Below are positions 51,665-59,323 of a DNA stretch of 64,000 nt, piece by piece (the stretch's first letter is position 1; the number at the start of each line of letters is the position of its first letter). Source of the stretch: Viridibacillus arenosi (GTDB lineage: Bacteria; Bacillota; Bacilli; Bacillales_A; Planococcaceae); the NCBI RefSeq assembly GCF_001955655.1, contig NZ_MSPW01000004.1, positions 186,001 to 250,000 on the forward strand, in the 5' to 3' direction. Position numbers and translations under genes: made by a program. The notes under the pieces were generated by a model. It saw only the letters and a list, made by a program, of their open reading frames with translations. It ran no database searches and was not told where the DNA came from.

Positions 51665-53017
51665 ATGACAACTTTAAACGAATGGGACAAAAAGCATTTT
51701 ATTCATCCAACCTCATCAATTCAAGAGCAACAAGCGAATGGACCAAAAGTGATTTTCGATAAGGGTGAAGGGATATATCTAACAAGTAAAGATGGTACGA
51801 GATATATAGATGCTATGTCGTCGCTTTGGAATGTTAACATTGGGCACGGTCGCAAAGAAATAGCAGAAGCGGCAAAAGACCAGATGGAACAATTAGCATA
51901 CAGTTCATGTTTTTCGAATTTTAGTAATGAGCCAGCAATTCGTCTAGCAAAGAAAATTGCTGATTTAGCTCCACCTAGTTTAAATGCGGTGTTCTTTACA
52001 TCAGGTGGTTCAGAGTCAAATGACTCAGCGATAAAAATTGTACGTCATTATTGGCGTATTCAAGGTCAACCCGAGCGAAATAAAATCGTTGCATTACGAC
52101 GAGGATATCATGGCGTCTCAGCAGGCGCTACAAGTGCAACAGGTATACCTGAGTTTTGGGACATGGCAGGAAGTTTGATGCAAGGATTTATACATGCAAA
52201 ATCTCCATATGAAATTGGTACTGAGTCATCGATTCAATCCATTCGCGAAGTAATTGAAGCTGAAGGACCAGAAAAGATTGCGGCATTCATGGCAGAACCT
52301 GTCCAAGGGGCAGGTGGAGTATTGATCCCACCGAAGGATTACTACAAGGAAGTACGTAAGATATGCAATGAATATGGCATTTTATATATAGCAGATGAGG
52401 TTATTACAGGATTTGGACGCACAGGGAAAATGTTCGGTGTTGAAAATTATGGAGTAGAGCCGGATGTATTATCATTTGCAAAAGGTGTAACAAGTGGCTA
52501 TTTTCCGCTAGGTGGTGTCATTGTTTCCGACCACGTGCATAATGTGCTGAAGGAAAAATCAGAAGGAGTATTATTCCATGGTTTTACCTATAGTGGTCAT
52601 CCAACAGGTGCGGCTGTAGCACTAAGAAACCTTGAAATTTTAGAACGTGAAAATCTAGTAGATAACTCCTCTAAAATGGGTGGAGAATTACAAAAAGGAT
52701 TTAAATCCATTAAAGGGGAATCAACGATTGTAGGTGATATTCGTACGTTAGGTTTACTCGGAGCGATGGAATTTGTACAAGATCCATTAACGAATAAACG
52801 CTTCCCTGCCGAGTTGAAAGTGGCTCCAAGAATTATTGCGGCCTTACATGAACGTGGTGTTATATGTCGTGCAGTTACTTATGACAATACAGATATCGTA
52901 TGTTTCTCACCACCATTGATTATTACAAAAACACAGATAGATGACCTAATTGCTATACTACGTGAAGCTGTACTAAGTGTTCAACAAGAGGTTGAAGAGC
53001 AGCTAGCAGCACTTTAA
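51665..53017 (+). CDS. Class III (omega) aminotransferase
   Basis: A 450-residue PLP enzyme. Family marks: MSSLWNVNIGHGRKEI, the phosphate-binding FFTSGGSESNDSAIK, RRGYHGVSAGATS, EPVQGAGGV, ADEVITGFGRTG and the Schiff-base lysine K273 in LSFAKGVTSGYFPLG. It belongs to the beta-alanine/omega-amino acid:pyruvate group; a precise substrate cannot be deduced. In this region plausible substrates are 2-aminoadipate, lysine or 5-aminovalerate. I use the ATG at 51665 directly behind CAGGAGGAATACAG. The gene is preceded by a structured leader with a terminator and followed by a permease gene. Confidence 0.88.
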   Translation: MTTLNEWDKKHFIHPTSSIQEQQANGPKVIFDKGEGIYLTSKDGTRYIDAMSSLWNVNIGHGRKEIAEAAKDQMEQLAYSSCFSNFSNEPAIRLAKKIADLAPPSLNAVFFTSGGSESNDSAIKIVRHYWRIQGQPERNKIVALRRGYHGVSAGATSATGIPEFWDMAGSLMQGFIHAKSPYEIGTESSIQSIREVIEAEGPEKIAAFMAEPVQGAGGVLIPPKDYYKEVRKICNEYGILYIADEVITGFGRTGKMFGVENYGVEPDVLSFAKGVTSGYFPLGGVIVSDHVHNVLKEKSEGVLFHGFTYSGHPTGAAVALRNLEILERENLVDNSSKMGGELQKGFKSIKGESTIVGDIRTLGLLGAMEFVQDPLTNKRFPAELKVAPRIIAALHERGVICRAVTYDNTDIVCFSPPLIITKTQIDDLIAILREAVLSVQQEVEEQLAAL

Positions 53018-53070
53018 AAACTAATGAAAAATTATTCAAGGCTAGATAGATCGAGAGTAATTCCATTAAT

Positions 53071-53097
53071 AGAGTCTATTGTATTTCAATAGACTCT
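53071..53097 (+). other. Hairpin before the permease gene
   Basis: AGAGTCTATTG and CAATAGACTCT form a perfect 11-bp stem around TATTT. No T-run follows, and the permease ribosome binding site begins within 5 nt, so it may stabilise or process the aminotransferase-permease mRNA rather than terminate it. Confidence 0.5.
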
Positions 53098-53113
53098 TAT
53101 CCGGGGGTGTAAG

Positions 53114-54583
53114 ATGGAAGATCAAAAGCTATTGAAAATTTTAGGGAATAGAGACGTTATGGCACTTGCTTTTGGAGCAATGATTGGTTGGGGTTGGGTG
53201 GTAACAGCTGGTTTATGGATTACAGAAGCAGGTTCACTAGGTGCAATCATAGCATTTTTAATAGGCGGTTTACTTGTTATTTTTATAGGTTTAACATACG
53301 CAGAGTTGTCCTCGGCTATGCCGTTATCTGGTGGAGAACTATTCTTCACATATAGGGCGACTGGACGGCTCACCTCGTTTATAGCAACATGGGCAATGAT
53401 TCTTGGATATGTTTCAGTTGTAGCTTTTGAAGCTGTAGCTTTACCGACTGTTTTTGAATATGTCGTTCCTGGCTATAGCGTCGGTTACATGTATACAATT
53501 GCAGGTTGGGATGTAAATTTCACATGGGTAGCCGTAGGAATTCTTGGGTCGATTATTATTGCATGGATTAACTATAGGGGAATGAAGATTACAAGTGTTG
53601 TGATGTCAATTTTGACATTACTCATATTAATCTCAGGTGTATTGCTTGTTACGGGAAGTTCTATTGCAGGAAGCCCAGAGCATATGCAACCTTTATTTGA
53701 AAAAGGATGGGGTGGCATCATGGCTGTATTGATTATGACGCCATTCATGTTTGTTGGATTCGATGTGATACCTCAAGCAGCAGAAGAAATTAATCTGCCA
53801 CGTAAGCGAATTGGACAACTGCTAATCATTTCGGTGTTTTTAGCTATTACTTGGTATGTAGCAATTATCTTCGGCGTTTCATACGTGTTGACACCATCAG
53901 AAATTGCTAGTTCATCACTTGTCACAGCAGATGCGATGGCAAAAGCATTTGGTGGTAGTAAGATGATGGGGAATGTTTTAGTACTAGGTGGAATCGGTGG
54001 GATATTAACGAGCTGGATTGGCTTCTATGTTGGCGGTAGTCGGGCCATTTTTGCATTGGCGAGAGCGGGAATGCTACCTAAGGCATTAGGCGAGCTACAT
54101 CCTAAATATAGAACGCCACATAAAGCAATTTTACTCATTGCAGTTTTGACTACTTTAGCACCATTATTCGGTCGCCCAGCACTTGTCTGGTTAGTAGATG
54201 CAGGAGGGTTTGCTCTTGTTATTGCATGGGTTTTAGTAGCAATTGCCTTTATTATTTTGCGCAAAAGAGAGCCTGATTTAAAAAGACCGTTTATATTGCC
54301 AGGGGGTACATTAATTGGTTGGTTAGCTGTTCTAATGTCAATTGGCGTATGTATTTTATATCTACCAGGTATGCCTTCCGCGTTAGTTTGGCCGTATGAG
54401 TGGGTAATCATATTAGCTTGGGCTCTGTTTGGGACAGTGTTATACAAAATCTCTATGGCCAAATATGGCGCTAAAAATGCCAACAAACTAATGGACCAGG
54501 AAATAGAACGTGTGTTATCCGAAGAAGATATTGAAGAAACTTCATCACGAAAAGATGTGAATGGAGTTTTGGAGAGAGTTTAA
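53114..54583 (+). CDS. APC family amino acid permease
   Basis: A 489-residue transporter with about twelve helices. The TM1 substrate loop GAMIGWGWVVTAG and the following TYAELSSAMPLSGGELFFTYRA belong to the amino acid-polyamine-organocation superfamily; FVGFDVIPQAAEEINLPRKRIG is the typical cytoplasmic consensus after TM6. The C-terminal ~40 residues are charged. It lies 96 bp after the aminotransferase gene on the same transcript, so it probably imports that enzyme's substrate, an amino acid or diamine; lysine would fit the locus. The site is GGGGGTGTAAG. Confidence 0.88.
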   Translation: MEDQKLLKILGNRDVMALAFGAMIGWGWVVTAGLWITEAGSLGAIIAFLIGGLLVIFIGLTYAELSSAMPLSGGELFFTYRATGRLTSFIATWAMILGYVSVVAFEAVALPTVFEYVVPGYSVGYMYTIAGWDVNFTWVAVGILGSIIIAWINYRGMKITSVVMSILTLLILISGVLLVTGSSIAGSPEHMQPLFEKGWGGIMAVLIMTPFMFVGFDVIPQAAEEINLPRKRIGQLLIISVFLAITWYVAIIFGVSYVLTPSEIASSSLVTADAMAKAFGGSKMMGNVLVLGGIGGILTSWIGFYVGGSRAIFALARAGMLPKALGELHPKYRTPHKAILLIAVLTTLAPLFGRPALVWLVDAGGFALVIAWVLVAIAFIILRKREPDLKRPFILPGGTLIGWLAVLMSIGVCILYLPGMPSALVWPYEWVIILAWALFGTVLYKISMAKYGAKNANKLMDQEIERVLSEEDIEETSSRKDVNGVLERV

Positions 54584-54615
54584 TATTCATATGAATAAAA
54601 ATGAGACTTGAGCAT

Positions 54616-54689
54616 AAAAAAGACCTCTTGTTATGAAGTATCCCAAGCACGCCAGTGAAAAGGATAGCTATATCATGAACAGGAGGCCT
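54616..54689 (-). terminator. Large inverted repeat, probable terminator of the pcp operon
   Basis: AAGACCTCTTGTTATGA and TCATGAACAGGAGGCCT form an imperfect stem with a 36-nt middle part. On the minus strand it ends GGTCTTTTTT after pcp. The long, imperfect arms are unusual for a plain terminator and could derive from a small repeat. Confidence 0.55.
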
Positions 54690-54748
54690 ATCATAAATTA
54701 TAAGAAAAACAAGGGAATCGCTCAATATTTTAAAATCAAACGGTACAA

Positions 54749-55396
54749 TTAATGGGTCGTCCCACCTACTATATGAATATCCGAATCGTATTTAGCAGCT
54801 GTGACAGCTGCTATTTTTACGCCATTAACAATTGTCTCAAGACTTAAGCTAGGTGCTTCTTTATTAATGGTTTGCTCCGGAATGAAAGGAATATGGATAA
54901 ATCCACCCCGAATGCTTGATGAGGTTCGGGCGATATAGTCCATTAATCCATAAAAGATATGGTTGCATACAAATGTTCCAGCGGTATGGGATACCGATGC
55001 AGGAATATTGCTCTCCTTCATGTTTTCGACGATTCTCTTGATGGGGATTGTAGACCAATAGGCTACCGGACCTTTGTCTACAATCGGCTCATCAATGGGC
55101 TGGTTTCCCTGATTGTCTGGGATTCTAGCATCATCCAAATTGATTGCCACTCGTTCAGGTGTGATGTGAAGCCGACCCCCGGCTTGTCCTATACAGATAA
55201 CGATGTCAGGATTATGCTGTTGAACAAGAGTCTCCAAAACTGCAACTGATTTCCCGAACACAGTTGGAATTTGTTCAGCAACTAGAGTCACATCATCAAT
55301 AACTTCTCCATGTAACTGTTTTACTGCTTCCCAGGAAGGGTTTATTCTTTCTCCCCCAAAAGGCTCAAAGCCGGTTAACAACACTTTTTTCTTCAT
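54749..55396 (-). CDS. pcp: Pyroglutamyl-peptidase I
   Basis: A 215-residue cysteine peptidase (C15) that removes N-terminal 5-oxoproline from peptides. Motifs: LLTGFEPFGGERINPSWEAV at the start (LTGFxPF), catalytic Glu in GQAGGRLHITPERVAIN, and catalytic Cys in SHTAGTFVCNHIFYGLMD, with the late His in HIPFIPEQ. Length is normal. It is the last gene of a minus-strand operon DUF969-DUF979-pcp, an arrangement I know from other Firmicutes that suggests transport and release of pyroglutamate-containing compounds. The start follows AGGAGGGATCGGC. Confidence 0.93.
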   Translation of the reverse strand: MKKKVLLTGFEPFGGERINPSWEAVKQLHGEVIDDVTLVAEQIPTVFGKSVAVLETLVQQHNPDIVICIGQAGGRLHITPERVAINLDDARIPDNQGNQPIDEPIVDKGPVAYWSTIPIKRIVENMKESNIPASVSHTAGTFVCNHIFYGLMDYIARTSSSIRGGFIHIPFIPEQTINKEAPSLSLETIVNGVKIAAVTAAKYDSDIHIVGGTTH

Positions 55397-55407
55397 GCCG
55401 ATCCCTC

Positions 55408-56370
55408 CTATATTCCTAATGAGACAAGAAAATACATAAGTACGATATTGAAAACTAATACTGCTAAAGCTGTTGGGACTTGAACTTTTATGACATGGTT
55501 TTTATCTTTCAAGTCCAACAAGGCTGCCGGTACAATATTAAAGTTAGCGGCCATTGGTGTCATTAATGTTCCACAATAACCAGCAAACATAGATATGGCA
55601 GCTATATGATTTGGATTAGCGTCAAATTGTTTAATCAGAAAAGGAATGGCAATACCTGCAGCCATAATCGGGAAAGCAGCAAAGGCATTCCCCATGATCA
55701 TAGTGAATAGAGCCATGCCAAGACAGAAAATGACCACAATCCAAAATAGCGAACCTTCTGGGATGATCGCTGTTACAGCGTCGGAAACGACTGTACCAAC
55801 CCCTGCATTTGTGTAAATAGTTCCTAATGTTGCAAGTAACTGTGGCAGCAATACAGCCCAACCAATAGATTCTAGCAGACGACGTGATTCTTTCACAGCT
55901 CCTGTAGGTGTTCCGCGTGTCATCCACATTGCAACGATAATGGCAGTCAAACACGCCAGACCTAAAGCAACCATCGTTACATTAGATGGATCAAGCAATG
56001 CCTTTCCTCCAATTTTAACACCATCTAGCAGCTTAGAACCAGCCAAGGTTAAAATAGGAATCAAGATAGCGGGTAGGAAAAGGCGACCGCCAAGGCGTTT
56101 TCTTCGCTCTTCCTTAATAGTAATGCTTTCTTCAACATGTTCACCTTTCTTTAACCCACCACTTGCAATGATTAAAACCATAAGAATAACCATAAGCCCA
56201 ATGTAAAAAGGAGGAATAATTTGGCCGAACATTAATGTAACTGAATAAATCAAGTAAAAGCATCCCGAAGATAACCGCCGGCTGTTTGTCCGATCAGTGA
56301 AAATATATAGGGAGCAGCCTAGAACAATGATGCCCATTAATACGTAAATCATTTCAACTGAGAATATCAT
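55408..56370 (-). CDS. DUF979 family membrane protein
   Basis: A 320-residue protein with about nine hydrophobic helices, including MIYVLMGIIVLGCSLYIF at the start, VTMVALGLACLTAIIVAMWMT, and the conserved GNAFAAFPIMAAGIAIPFLI and FAGYCGTLMTPMAANFNIVPAALLDL blocks that mark DUF979. These proteins look like one half of a two-protein carrier, with the DUF969 protein as the other half; the shared operon with pcp suggests a peptide or 5-oxoproline substrate. Transport has not been assigned for the family as far as I know. It ends 11 bp before the pcp start. Confidence 0.85.
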   Translation of the reverse strand: MIFSVEMIYVLMGIIVLGCSLYIFTDRTNSRRLSSGCFYLIYSVTLMFGQIIPPFYIGLMVILMVLIIASGGLKKGEHVEESITIKEERRKRLGGRLFLPAILIPILTLAGSKLLDGVKIGGKALLDPSNVTMVALGLACLTAIIVAMWMTRGTPTGAVKESRRLLESIGWAVLLPQLLATLGTIYTNAGVGTVVSDAVTAIIPEGSLFWIVVIFCLGMALFTMIMGNAFAAFPIMAAGIAIPFLIKQFDANPNHIAAISMFAGYCGTLMTPMAANFNIVPAALLDLKDKNHVIKVQVPTALAVLVFNIVLMYFLVSLGI

Positions 56371-56405
56371 AATAGACTCTCACTTTCTCTTTAGATTGTT
56401 TTGCG

Positions 56406-57080
56406 TTATTTACCATTATTACCCAAACGTTTATCCAGCCTTTTATCAAACATACGAAGACGAATGGCGTGTACGATAAAAGCAAAGATGGCAGTAGGAA
56501 TTCCCCATAACGCCATTGATATTGGATCGGCAGGTATATTATTCTGTTCAAAAAATCCGTTCATCAAAAGAATTGCACCAACCGCCACGAAAATATCTTC
56601 ACCGAAAAACAAACCGATATTATCGGTTGCAGCTGCGTGTGCACGGATTTCCTGTTGCTCTTTCTCAGGTAGTTTTCCATATTTCGATAGAGCAGCGCCT
56701 TCTGCCATTGGAGCAATCAGCGGACGTACAGTCTGCGGATGTCCCCCAAGACTGTTTAAACCAAGAGCAGCTCCGGCTTCCCTAATCAATAAATACATAG
56801 TCAATACCCGACCAACAGTGATGGCTTTAATTTTTGATACAATCTTTGCAGCTTGTTGCTGTAGACCATTTTTTTCAAGCAGCCCAATAACAGGAAGCGT
56901 GACTATGAGAATAGACATGTACCTGTTAGTTGTAAATGCTTCTCCAAATTGCGTAATAATACTGGTAATGGGAATACCGGCAATCATCCCCGTAACGAGT
57001 GCTGAAATAGTTACTACAACTGCTGAATTGATTCTAAGTACAAATCCAATCATGATTAAAAGAACACCAATTAGAACCAT
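56406..57080 (-). CDS. DUF969 family membrane protein
   Basis: A 224-residue membrane protein with five or six helices. The block LLIREAGAALGLNSLGGHPQTVRPLIAPMAEGAAL is the DUF969 hallmark (seen as AGAALGLNSLGGHPQTVRPL in its core), followed by IRAHAAATDNIGLFFGEDIFVAVGAIL. I start at ATG 57080 behind AAAGGGGATATGT; an ATG 36 bp upstream would add a basic tail and lacks a good site. It is the first gene of the operon with DUF979 and pcp. The pair probably forms a carrier; see DUF979. Confidence 0.85.
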   Translation of the reverse strand: MVLIGVLLIMIGFVLRINSAVVVTISALVTGMIAGIPITSIITQFGEAFTTNRYMSILIVTLPVIGLLEKNGLQQQAAKIVSKIKAITVGRVLTMYLLIREAGAALGLNSLGGHPQTVRPLIAPMAEGAALSKYGKLPEKEQQEIRAHAAATDNIGLFFGEDIFVAVGAILLMNGFFEQNNIPADPISMALWGIPTAIFAFIVHAIRLRMFDKRLDKRLGNNGK

Positions 57081-57329
57081 ACATATCCCCTTTCTTCTTA
57101 TTAAATTATTCTTCAATAATATAAACTAAATGTTATTGTATATCAAAGTAAGAATTTTTTAAATATTTTTTTCGATCCAAGTGCCTAATTATGTAATATC
57201 CAAAGTCTTTTATAAGGCGCGGGTATGAAATAAAATCACGATTTTTGGCATTTTTATAATGAAGGAAACTTATCGAAGAATAAGATTACGGAATTGTAGG
57301 TTGGAATGATGACGTAGGAGGTGAAGGAA

Positions 57330-57353
57330 ATGAATGGATTATTAGAATCCTAA
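57330..57353 (+). CDS. Seven-residue leader peptide MNGLLES before the DUF3870 gene
   Basis: A tiny ORF with one of the best ribosome binding sites in the window (TAGGAGGTGA, 6 bp before ATG). Its stop codon directly abuts a perfect hairpin and a terminator. It carries two adjacent Leu codons but no run of a single amino acid, so classic attenuation by one tRNA is not obvious. Confidence 0.45.
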   Translation: MNGLLES

Positions 57354-57354
57354 T

Positions 57355-57427
57355 ATTAATCAATTGGCATTGATTAATCTATTAATAGAATTGGCACTGT
57401 TCTAAATTGGATAGTGCTTCTTTTTTT
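57355..57427 (+). terminator. Tandem hairpins with terminator in the DUF3870 leader
   Basis: Hairpin 1: TTAATCAAT-TGGC-ATTGATTAA (57356-57377), perfect. Hairpin 2: GCACTGT with ATAGTGC (57394-57417), then TTCTTTTTTT. It stands about 140 bp before the DUF3870 gene, right after the leader peptide, and no longer gene ends here on the plus strand. Confidence 0.7.
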
Positions 57428-57568
57428 ACTCTGGAAAATTGCCATTTTTGTTGGTAATAGGGCATTTGCGTTTATTGAAAAGACTTTCAAATTAACAATA
57501 AGTATTGTATGATTTTTATATAAATTGGAAATTTTTATAAATAAATGTGCTGAAGGAGTTGAACCATT

Positions 57569-57883
57569 ATGAACACAATTTTTATAGCAGGACATGCGAG
57601 GCTGCCATCTGGTATGGCCGCACAAAACATTTATGAGACTCTAACAATCACTGCGGAAATTGATAAGAAATATGGGGTAATCGTTGCAGCAAGTTGTACG
57701 TTAGCAACGCAGCATGGGAAATCATTTGTTGAGCAATTGCTAAGAGGGCATAGTTTGCAAGATGGTATTACACAACCGGTCGAAGCCGTGAAAGTCCATT
57801 ACTTAGGTAAAGCAGGAAACGCATTAATGTCGGCATTGAAAGATTTATATAAACAATATGAATCTTACAAATCGTCAAAATAA
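57569..57883 (+). CDS. DUF3870 domain-containing protein
   Basis: A 104-residue protein: IAGHARLPSGMAAQNIYETL at the start, GVIVAASCTLATQHGKSFVEQLLRG in the middle and AVKVHYLGKAGNALMSALKDLYKQY at the end match DUF3870, a small alpha/beta family of unknown function (blocks given in parts: GHARLPSGMAAQNIYETL). In my recollection it is often found beside CoA-transferase and acyl-CoA dehydrogenase genes, as here, which suggests a supporting role in CoA-ester breakdown. AAGGAGTTGAACC precedes the ATG. The 137 bp between it and the CoA-transferase leader hold no other gene. Confidence 0.8.
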   Translation: MNTIFIAGHARLPSGMAAQNIYETLTITAEIDKKYGVIVAASCTLATQHGKSFVEQLLRGHSLQDGITQPVEAVKVHYLGKAGNALMSALKDLYKQYESYKSSK

Positions 57884-58019
57884 TTCAGAATTTTCAGGTA
57901 GTTATAAATTTACAAAAAAAGAATAGTATAGTAAAGTAAAGTTAAAGATAATAAATCATGCAAAAACGTTCAAATCGTTCATTACGCGTGATGAGGTAAC
58001 AAGGGTAATAGTAAGCCAA

Positions 58020-58128
58020 TACTGTCTAATCTGTTTGAAGCCTAGCCGGGTTTTATGACACAGATAAGAGCCAGTTCAATTTGACACTCAGTATATTCAC
58101 TGGAGTCTTTTTGAATTGGCTTTTTTAT
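58020..58128 (+). ncRNA. Structured leader RNA, copy 2 (before CoA-transferase)
   Basis: Second copy of the leader at 51431-51541. Identical blocks include TAATCTGTT, AAGCC, GGTTTT, CAGATA, AGCCAGTTCAATTTGAC and GTCTTTTTGAATTGGC. The terminator lies at 58069-58127. In place of the ACAGAT/ATCTGT inner stem of copy 1 it has CAGT/ACTG, a different sequence with kept pairing. It ends 25 bp before the CoA-transferase ATG. Confidence 0.7.
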
Positions 58129-58152
58129 TGACCTATGAAAAGAGGTGACAGG

Positions 58153-59322
58153 ATGTCTGGTGCTTTAGAAAATATTCGTATAATCGATTTATCTCGAGTA
58201 CTTGCAGGACCATACTGCACAATGATTTTAGGTGATTTAGGAGCTGAGGTCATTAAAGTAGAGGCCCTTGATAGTGGTGATGAGACGCGAAAATGGGGTC
58301 CTCCATTCCAAGATGATGTAAGTGCTTATTATTTAACAGCAAATCGTAATAAAAAAGCTATCACTCTCAATTTGAAGGAAGATGAGGGACGCGAAGTTAT
58401 TAAAAGGTTAGTACAAGATAGCGATGTCATCATTAATAACTTTAAAACCGGTACTATGGAGCGCTTTGGTTTAGGGTACGAAACATTAGTTGAGATCAAC
58501 CCGGGTATTGTCTATTGCTCTATTACTGGCTTTGGTGAGACAGGACCAGATCGCTATTTACCGGGATATGATTTTATTATTCAAGGTATGAGTGGCCTTA
58601 TGAGCATTACAGGGACAGCAGAATCTGGCCCACAAAAAACGGGCGTAGCAATCACTGATGTACTTACGGGAATGTACGCATGTATTGGTATTCAATCTGC
58701 ATTACTAGAACGTAGTCGCTCAGGAATCGGTCAAAAAGTTGATATCGCATTATATGATGCGGCTGTGAGCGCATTAGTCAATGTGGGAAGCAGTTATTTA
58801 ATGTCAGGCAATATTCCAACTGGACTTGGAAATGCGCATGCCAATATCGTACCATACCAGACATTTAAAACGGCCGATAGTGAAATGGTCATAGCAGTTG
58901 GAAATGATCATCAGTTTGCAACGCTTTGTGAAGTGTTGAAGGTACCTCAATATGCACAGGATTCACGTTTTCTTACTAATCCAGATCGCGTAAAGAAACG
59001 TGATGTGCTGATACCTTTATTGCAAACAGCTTTTTTACAAGAGTCTACAGCACATTGGTATGAAGCATGCAGAAAAAAGAACATACCAGCTGGTCCGATT
59101 CAAAATATACAAGAGGTTGAACAAGATAAGCAGTTACAGGCACGTAATATGTTCATCACTTATGATCACCCTACAATAGGTCCAATCAAAATGATCGGGA
59201 GCCCGTTGAAATTATCAAGAACACCTGTGACAGTCAGACATCATCCACCAAATATAGGAGAGCACAACGATGAAATTTTACAGCCTTTGTATGAAAAAAT
59301 GACACATAAGGGAGAGAATTAA
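58153..59322 (+). CDS. CaiB/BaiF family (type III) CoA-transferase
   Basis: A 389-residue CoA-transferase. The N-terminal block IRIIDLSRVLAGPYCTMILG and GAEVIKVEALDSGDETRKWGPP, with the catalytic Asp expected in the D-x-x-P/G-Y-D-F region (GYDFIIQGMSGLMSITG), is diagnostic of the family, which includes succinyl-CoA:glutarate CoA-transferases. I use ATG 58153, close behind AGAGGTGACAGG. It is followed within 1 bp by an acyl-CoA dehydrogenase gene. In a locus with lysine 6-dehydrogenase, activation of glutarate to glutaryl-CoA is a plausible reaction, but specificity is inferred from context only. Confidence 0.87.
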   Translation: MSGALENIRIIDLSRVLAGPYCTMILGDLGAEVIKVEALDSGDETRKWGPPFQDDVSAYYLTANRNKKAITLNLKEDEGREVIKRLVQDSDVIINNFKTGTMERFGLGYETLVEINPGIVYCSITGFGETGPDRYLPGYDFIIQGMSGLMSITGTAESGPQKTGVAITDVLTGMYACIGIQSALLERSRSGIGQKVDIALYDAAVSALVNVGSSYLMSGNIPTGLGNAHANIVPYQTFKTADSEMVIAVGNDHQFATLCEVLKVPQYAQDSRFLTNPDRVKKRDVLIPLLQTAFLQESTAHWYEACRKKNIPAGPIQNIQEVEQDKQLQARNMFITYDHPTIGPIKMIGSPLKLSRTPVTVRHHPPNIGEHNDEILQPLYEKMTHKGEN

Positions 59323-59323
59323 T

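Noticed and set aside
54025-54486. 153-residue minus-strand ORF
   Set aside because: Antisense to the end of the amino acid permease gene, no motif.
56401-57129. 242-residue plus-strand ORF
   Set aside because: Antisense to the DUF969 gene, whose family motifs are clear; the mirrored frame stays open by chance.
57391-57410. Sigma-54 promoter (TTGGCAC)
   Set aside because: A -24-like element is present, but no matching -12 element follows at the right distance; the bases belong to the terminator stem.
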